In this document: one piece after another, positions 59,492 to 64,000 of the stretch | Numbering within the stretch: position 1 is the stretch's first letter | How the letters are laid out: each line of letters opens with the position of its first letter | From: Syntrophus gentianae | Lineage (GTDB): Bacteria; Desulfobacterota; Syntrophia; Syntrophales; Syntrophaceae | Reading direction: 5' to 3' | DNA length: 64,000 nucleotides | NCBI RefSeq assembly: GCF_900109885.1 | Contig: NZ_FOBS01000001.1 | Span: 179,519-243,518 of the forward strand | The notes under the pieces: model-generated | Database searches by the model: none | What the model was told of the DNA's origin: nothing | What the model saw: the letters and a program-made list of their open reading frames with translations, nothing else | Position numbers and translations under genes: made by a program

Positions 59492-59514
59492 TATTCCATG
59501 AATGATCATGGATA
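59492..59514 (+). ncRNA. Intercistronic hairpin 1 of cassette B
   Basis: TCCATGA-ATGA-TCATGGA, a perfect 7-bp core with weaker outer pairing. Same place and core as 12374-12400. Confidence 0.65.
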
Positions 59515-59520
59515 AGAACA

Positions 59521-59539
59521 CCACTCCATTAGGAGATGG
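59521..59539 (+). ncRNA. Intercistronic hairpin 2 of cassette B
   Basis: CCA-CTCC, loop ATTA, GGAG-A-TGG. Covaries with 12404-12424 and keeps the unpaired A. Confidence 0.68.
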
Positions 59540-59569
59540 AAAATAAAAAAGTAAAAAAGGAGAAGAATT

Positions 59570-59827
59570 ATGAAGAAAGTAATGGTTTATGTAGTCGGTT
59601 TGGTTTTTCTGTTCTGTTCATCGGCATTTGCAGCTGAGAAGGCCGCCGCGCCCGTAAAGGAAGAACCGGCAAAGGTTGAAACCGCTAAACCCGAAGCAGC
59701 AAAGAAAGAAGTAAAGAAGGCCCCGGCAAAGAAGAAGGTCTCCAAGAAGAAGGCTGCAAAGAAAGCCGCAAAACCGGCTGAAGAGAAGAAGGCTGCACCG
59801 GCTGAAGCCGCCCCCGCCGCAAAATAA
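59570..59827 (+). CDS. Secreted Lys/Ala-rich low-complexity protein, second gene of cassette B
   Basis: An 85-residue near-copy of the protein at 12455-12709, with the same signal peptide (VVGLVFLFCSSAFA) and the same alternating AAKKAAKPAEEKKAAPAEAAPAAK-type tail. The DNA over the signal peptide and early mature part is almost identical between the copies. The first genes of the two cassettes are more diverged, so recent gene conversion of the second gene is possible. The ribosome binding site AAGGAG is conserved. Confidence 0.83.
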   Translation: MKKVMVYVVGLVFLFCSSAFAAEKAAAPVKEEPAKVETAKPEAAKKEVKKAPAKKKVSKKKAAKKAAKPAEEKKAAPAEAAPAAK

Positions 59828-59855
59828 TCTCTTCTATTCGAAGTTAGTGTCCTGG

Positions 59856-59891
59856 AAAGGCATGAGGGAATTATCCTTCATGCCTTTTTTT
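59856..59891 (+). terminator. Rho-independent terminator of cassette B
   Basis: A 14-bp stem (AAAGGCATGAGGGA against TCCTTCATGCCTTT, one G-T pair) with loop ATTA and a long T-run. Equivalent to 12740-12776. Between it and 60141 I see no gene, only short inverted repeats. Confidence 0.9.
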
Positions 59892-60141
59892 ACGCCGTAT
59901 CATTATCACTTTAATTAGCGACTCACACCACCGAGGTGGTATTTACAATAGAAAAGTCAACTTCCCGCCCGCCAACTGGTGCCCTCAATTGCCAGTTTAA
60001 CCTTACCCGTAATTGACTTATGAGATGGATGCGACGGTATCATTGTTTGCATGGCATCAAATGATACCTTTTCTGTCAAAAATAATTCGCTGTGGGGCCA
60101 ATGAAAACAGAGATGGCACTATTTTAGTGGGAACAGAATGA

Positions 60142-60196
60142 CCAAATAAATTCAAGGGATTGTATTGTTTAAACACAATCCCTTGAATTTATTTGG
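60142..60196. repeat. Perfect 22-bp hairpin at tRNA-Gln remnant
   Basis: CCAAATAAATTCAAGGG and what follows pair perfectly over 22 bp across an 11-base loop. The last three bases, TGG, are also the CCA end of the tRNA remnant on the minus strand. It resembles the hairpin at 58703 in its ends and in the bases that follow. Confidence 0.75.
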
Positions 60197-60237
60197 CTGG
60201 GGAAACAGGATTCGAACCTATATTCACGGAGTCAGAG
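60194..60237 (-). pseudogene. 3' half of tRNA-Gln(CUG), interrupted
   Basis: The minus strand reads CTCTGAC (anticodon loop, CUG), TCCGT (3' side of the anticodon stem), variable loop, a T-arm ATAGG-TTCGAAT-CCTGT, then acceptor strand TTCCCCA, G and encoded CCA. The 5' half is missing: the sequence meets the inverted repeat of the IS4-family element at 60238. No D-arm or 5' acceptor strand is seen beyond the other end of the element. A functional copy must lie elsewhere. Confidence 0.82.
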
Positions 60238-61587
60238 TCAGTAATGTCCGGTTAAGAACTTGCGCGTAATTGACCTCTGCTTGGCGGTTTATAGCGCCAA
60301 GTACCTGTTTCATTTACAATATCCTCGAAACTCATTTCGTTTCTGATATTAATGGATATTTCCCTGAGACGTTTGACGGAAACCTTTTCCTGATGTTGGT
60401 CATGGCAGTAGATGGCCAGAAGGATATAAGTAATCAATCCTGCCAGCATTTGGACCATCAGACCATATTGGCTCCTTGAAATCAGGTGATAGACTTTAAG
60501 ATGGCGTTTCCACCAGCCAAAGAAAATCTCGATGTTCCATCTGAGCTTGTATGCAAAGGCAATCTGTTCGGCGGTGAGATCGTGGCGATTTGTGGCTATC
60601 CAATAATTGACATTCCCAACCTGATAACCGACCAGACGGACTTCCCTTTCCGTACGATTGGCGCCTTGTGTCCCCAGAAGGACAACAGCGTCATAAAAGA
60701 CGATGCTGCCGGGTTGGATGTCATTCATCTTGATGACAGTCTTTTCGGTGGAGGCTTTGATCCGGCAGATAAAACTCTTATCATCGGCCTGCCAGGCATC
60801 AAAAAGCTTGTGGCTCTGGTAACCTCGATCCATGACGCCAGTTTCTCCAGGTGCAAGAATCTTTTCTACGAAAGGCCGTTCCGCCTCCTTGCCGTCGCTG
60901 AGAAAGATTTTTTTGGGAATGCCAAGATTGAGATCAAAGCCTATATGAACCTTGGCCTTTTTCGAGCCCTTACGGTAGTCGGCCCAGTACATGGATAAAA
61001 CAGCATCAATCAGGGAGCCGTCGATAAGAACCAGATTTCCCAGTTCGGCATGTCCCCTGGGCAAATGTTTTGCGGCCGATGCATAGAGCTTTCCGAACAT
61101 CTCCATCATCTGTGGGAGCCCACGTGAGCTGATATCTTCGAAGAAGCTGCTCTTTTCAATGACGCCCTCTGGGGCAATGTGCAGTCGGGCAAAATGTTCT
61201 TCCTTCAGAACCTGAAGAAGGTGACGTCCTGAACGGTGTTCTTCCAGATGGAAATACACCAGGATGTTCAGTTGATCTTCAAAGGACATTTTCAGGGGCC
61301 GATTGCATCCCGAGAGCAACGGGGTGATATCGGGAAATACGCTGTTAACAGGTGCCATAAGGTTTACGTGAGTCTTGTGTTTTTGCTTTGTTTTTCCAGG
61401 GATCCAAGTGTAGGGCATTCGATAATTCTCCGTAATATTATATATTTACGAAAAATCGCCCCGCTAAATGCTTGATTTGTCAAGTAAAATATTCAATTGG
61501 ATCCAAATTATTTTTCACCAAAACCAAAAAACGAAGATGGCCATAATTCTCAATCGCTTACGCAAAATTCTAACCGGACATTACTGA
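60238..61587 (-). mobile_element. Complete IS4-family insertion sequence
   Basis: A 1350-base element bounded by inverted repeats. The outer 17 bases are perfect (TCAGTAATGTCCGGTTA at 60238-60254; its complement at 61571-61587), and similarity continues imperfectly for about 15 more. It carries one transposase gene filling most of its length. No convincing target-site duplication is visible, and the left flank is a half tRNA, so a deletion may have followed insertion. Confidence 0.92.
60252..61418 (-). CDS. IS4-family DDE transposase
   Basis: A 388-residue transposase. The DDE residues can be placed: D in VLIDGSLID, D in GVMDRGYQS, and E in YKLRWNIEIFFGWWKRHL, which also carries the Y-R-E-K-type signature of the IS4 family. 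It appears full length and intact. Its stop codon TAA (60254-60252) lies inside the terminal inverted repeat. Confidence 0.95.
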   Translation of the reverse strand: MPYTWIPGKTKQKHKTHVNLMAPVNSVFPDITPLLSGCNRPLKMSFEDQLNILVYFHLEEHRSGRHLLQVLKEEHFARLHIAPEGVIEKSSFFEDISSRGLPQMMEMFGKLYASAAKHLPRGHAELGNLVLIDGSLIDAVLSMYWADYRKGSKKAKVHIGFDLNLGIPKKIFLSDGKEAERPFVEKILAPGETGVMDRGYQSHKLFDAWQADDKSFICRIKASTEKTVIKMNDIQPGSIVFYDAVVLLGTQGANRTEREVRLVGYQVGNVNYWIATNRHDLTAEQIAFAYKLRWNIEIFFGWWKRHLKVYHLISRSQYGLMVQMLAGLITYILLAIYCHDQHQEKVSVKRLREISINIRNEMSFEDIVNETGTWRYKPPSRGQLRASS

Positions 61588-61731
61588 GATGGATTAATCT
61601 TTTTCCTAAATATATAAGAATTTTAGAAGAAATAAATCATCCTAAGACCGATTGTTAAATTTTGAAATCTTTTGTAAATTTATTCCTATACTGAATAATT
61701 ACAAAATAATGCTTATGGAGGGAAAAACATA

Positions 61732-63078
61732 ATGAGGCATATGTTGAAAAAGATGAATAATTTAATCGGATTTTTATCTTTATACCTTCTTATTTTTCCA
61801 GGAATTGCCTTTGCGGATATATCGACGGGTCTAGTTGCTCATTTTAAATTTGAAAAGAACATTGCAGATAGCTCTCCGTCCAGCTTTGCTGGAGTAATCA
61901 ACGGCAACTTGAGCTTCGTGCCTGGGATCGTAGGGAATTATGCTGCGAAATTCGATGGAAACACCTATATTGCATTTCCCACAAAGTATCTCTATCCATT
62001 GTTCAACGGAACAATAAATCTATTTGTAAATGTCTCTCCAGATTTCAATGTTGATGCACATATTATGGGTTGTAAGACAAATTACAAAACAGAAATTGGA
62101 TTCGATAGTATCAGCCCACTAACCTATGCTGGAACTACTCTCAAACCAGATAATTGGTATATGATTACGCACGTATATTCTAACGGCGGCTCTCAATATG
62201 GTTCGGAGAAGATTTATGTGAATGGTAAATTTATTCATGAACAAATCAATTATAGAAATAACGGTTATATAGGTGGAAGTTATACCGCTTTTCCATATTA
62301 TAGCGCGATTGGTCGCGATATTGTGAGGCCACTTGACGGTCCAAAATTCAAAGGGCTTATTGATGATGTTAGAATATACAATAGAGCACTTTCTGCAACA
62401 GAGATCCAAGAATTGAATCAGCTTAGACAGTGGACTACTGTAAAGAAATGGATTGTACCCTATGGGTGGTATAATAAATGTGTAGATTCATCAGGATTTT
62501 TCTCATCAACGGTATGTGCAAATGATTTTAACGTGTCTTCAACGATAACTGTGCTGCAAAAAGATCAAATTTCAAGAATAAATATTAGGTTCTATCCAAA
62601 ATCAACTGATTTAACCGATGGATTTTACTATAAACTTGTCGTTCCTGCTGATACAAGAGTAACATCAATTGGCATCGCAAATGGGGATACTATAAATTCT
62701 GATATAAGCAAGGTGGCACCGCTATTCAACACGGTTAAAGATAATGTTCGTGAAGAGGCCATTGATCGAATGCTAGGAAATTTTTCATTTCCTGTAAATC
62801 TCTTCTGGGATCTGTTTGTTAATAATGCTCCGTCTGCTGGTGAGGACATAATTACAACCTTCTTTAATTCAACAAGGCTAATCAACAAAAAATATTATCC
62901 CTATTCAGCTTATGATGGCCATTTCAAGAGAAACAATGATGGATCTGTCACTGTGAGTATAAATTTTGGCGTTCCGACAGCTACTCTCTTAAAGCTTTTA
63001 CAAAAAAACAAGATGAGTTTTTTTGTGGGTGGTCGGTCAGGTGATGAATTTTTTATTGACAAGCTCAGTATAAACTAA
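61732..63078 (+). CDS. Secreted LamG/concanavalin-like domain protein
   Basis: A 448-residue exported protein. A signal peptide (about 10-28, ending GIAFA) precedes a LamG-type jellyroll (about 32-225): GLVAHFKFEKNIADSS at the start and the hallmark GLIDDVRIYNRALSATEIQEL at the end. The C-terminal half (about 230-448) matches nothing I know. GGAGGG precedes the ATG. Its AT-rich composition contrasts sharply with most of the window, and it lies between two insertion sequences, so it was probably acquired horizontally. Such domains often bind carbohydrate or surfaces. Confidence 0.85.
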   Translation: MRHMLKKMNNLIGFLSLYLLIFPGIAFADISTGLVAHFKFEKNIADSSPSSFAGVINGNLSFVPGIVGNYAAKFDGNTYIAFPTKYLYPLFNGTINLFVNVSPDFNVDAHIMGCKTNYKTEIGFDSISPLTYAGTTLKPDNWYMITHVYSNGGSQYGSEKIYVNGKFIHEQINYRNNGYIGGSYTAFPYYSAIGRDIVRPLDGPKFKGLIDDVRIYNRALSATEIQELNQLRQWTTVKKWIVPYGWYNKCVDSSGFFSSTVCANDFNVSSTITVLQKDQISRINIRFYPKSTDLTDGFYYKLVVPADTRVTSIGIANGDTINSDISKVAPLFNTVKDNVREEAIDRMLGNFSFPVNLFWDLFVNNAPSAGEDIITTFFNSTRLINKKYYPYSAYDGHFKRNNDGSVTVSINFGVPTATLLKLLQKNKMSFFVGGRSGDEFFIDKLSIN

Positions 63079-63445
63079 AGTGGCTTAGCTCACACCTGAA
63101 GTTCTGAACAAAGACTTTTCATGATTTATCTTGTTCAGGAAAACAGAAGACTTCCGGTTATCAAATTTTAACTTACCGGAATGTTAAGATGAAGCTTCCT
63201 GCTCATGAAGGGAAATTTTCCGGGGTGACTACCTTGATGGTTCCTTCATGCTGGCTTCTGATTATTCCGGTGCTTGATCTTTCCCTCATTTCAAAGTTCC
63301 TGCTGTTGCGGATAATCATCAAAGATTCATTGCTTGAACATCTCGTCTTATTTTACATCAAAACATCTCTTCTGACTGCGGTAACCTGCCTTTCCTTGAT
63401 CGATCCATTCTGAAACGATGAATGGGCTATCTTATCTTATTGTAA
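63079..63445. other. Gap between LamG gene and IS66 transposase
   Basis: No convincing gene. A plus-strand frame at 63189-63413 encodes a hydrophobic 74-residue stretch without a good ribosome binding site and is probably chance. One end of the IS66 element should lie here, but I could not identify its terminal repeat. Confidence 0.5.
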
Positions 63446-64000
63446 CTATTCAGCACTTTGTTCTTTGACATTCATGAACTCGGGCCAATTGCCCTGAAAC
63501 AGTAGCCGCAAAGCTTCAGACGCAGTAACGCCTTGTTTCCTGCAAGTCGACAGATAGCTTCGGATTCGGCAGAATATTTTCGCGCCCTCCATTGATCGAA
63601 AGCAGCCTGATATCTTTTGTTGAACCTTGGTCATTCGCAGGTCATTTTCGGCCTGGTTGTTCGAGAATGGCACATTGTAATCAACCACGAATCGCAATGT
63701 CTCGTTCTCGTAATCTCGCAGGCGTTCCAGAAGATTTCTTGCTTTTGACCTTGCTGTTTTGCCTTTTTTCTTTTTCTCTGTTTCACTTGGGGCGGGACAT
63801 TCCAACTCGGCTTCACGTAGCAGGTCCCGGTAACGCTTTCTGAAATGATCCGACTCTGTTGCCTCAAGGCGCCCTCCTGCTTCATGGGTGGCCTTGTTCA
63901 TTTCCTTCAGCAGGACAATCATCTGCGCCGCCCATTGTTGGTTATCCTGTTCTACCGCTCTTTCAAGCTCCCGAAGGTGATGAGCGTTGCAGAGTGCATG
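63446..64000 (-). CDS. IS66-family transposase, C-terminal part (runs off window)
   Basis: The frame is open to the window edge and reads HALCNAHHLRELE at its upstream end, then an internal basic region (EKKKKGKTARSKARN). It ends with the IS66 signature VPFSNNQAENDLRMTKVQQKISGCFRS. These are the C-terminal features of IS66 TnpC transposases. About 185 residues are in the window; the N-terminal part lies beyond 64000. It appears intact as far as it can be read. Confidence 0.92.
   Translation of the reverse strand, partial: HALCNAHHLRELERAVEQDNQQWAAQMIVLLKEMNKATHEAGGRLEATESDHFRKRYRDLLREAELECPAPSETEKKKKGKTARSKARNLLERLRDYENETLRFVVDYNVPFSNNQAENDLRMTKVQQKISGCFRSMEGAKIFCRIRSYLSTCRKQGVTASEALRLLFQGNWPEFMNVKEQSAE

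Noticed and set aside
60005..60270. A repeated CGTAATTGAC string near 60010 and 60263.
   Set aside because: The match is only about ten bases with no extension, so chance is likely.

Overview
The window looks like the chromosome of an anaerobic deltaproteobacterium (Desulfobacterota), most like Syntrophus and its relatives. This rests on gene content and order: rho-rpmE-prfA-prmC-murA, selA for selenocysteine, a BirA-type biotin operator, sigma-54 promoters with an NtrC-type regulator, many hybrid histidine kinases, and a DUF2600 terpene synthase. The genus is an inference. Most of the DNA has an even, moderately GC-rich composition. The last 3-4 kb is visibly AT-rich and carries insertion sequences.

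Region by region: (1) 1-9000, minus strand: translation and termination genes (rho, rpmE, prfA, prmC, start of murA), then a radical-SAM gene-selA-rluD-pgeF group. (2) 9026-11771, plus strand: peptide deformylase, an RNase Z-like metallo-beta-lactamase protein and a DUF2600 terpene synthase. (3) 11776-12776: a two-gene secreted-protein cassette with a sigma-54 promoter, an upstream inverted repeat and two intercistronic hairpins. A diverged second copy of the whole arrangement lies at 58895-59891. (4) 12892-15729: a histidine kinase and a convergent sigma-54 activator. (5) 15909-19429: gapA, a nitroreductase, a small unknown gene and a diguanylate cyclase. (6) 19441-25888: an eight-gene biotin operon, bioA-hotdog-ACP-nitroreductase-KAS-hotdog-bioF-bioD, under a sigma-70 promoter overlapped by a near-textbook BirA operator. 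(7) 25860-27687: a glycosyltransferase-like gene and an OmpA-type lipoprotein gene. (8) 28009-46823: about 19 kb of signalling genes. There are three hybrid kinases, an unorthodox kinase, a GGDEF-EAL response regulator, two TonB-dependent receptors, a YfiR protein and a degenerate receiver-HPt protein. (9) 46857-58611: recQ, a DMT protein, an MFS transporter, a zinc phospholipase C-like protein, an alcohol dehydrogenase-like protein, an ACP-ligase-acyltransferase fusion, DUF475 and glnS. (10) 58612-64000: hairpins, the second sigma-54 cassette, a tRNA-Gln 3' remnant abutting a complete IS4-family element, a LamG-domain secreted protein and the end of an IS66 transposase.

How the parts may work together: the signalling block reads as an outer-membrane receptor / periplasmic YfiR / CHASE8 hybrid kinase / c-di-GMP circuit, with phosphotransfer supplied by the one HPt protein at its end. 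The biotin operon carries its own acyl carrier protein and condensing and hotdog enzymes, which suggests a dedicated route to the pimeloyl moiety. The duplicated sigma-54 cassette has covarying RNA hairpins and a covarying upstream repeat, so it is under selection as a regulated unit. It is the strongest candidate here for an undescribed system.
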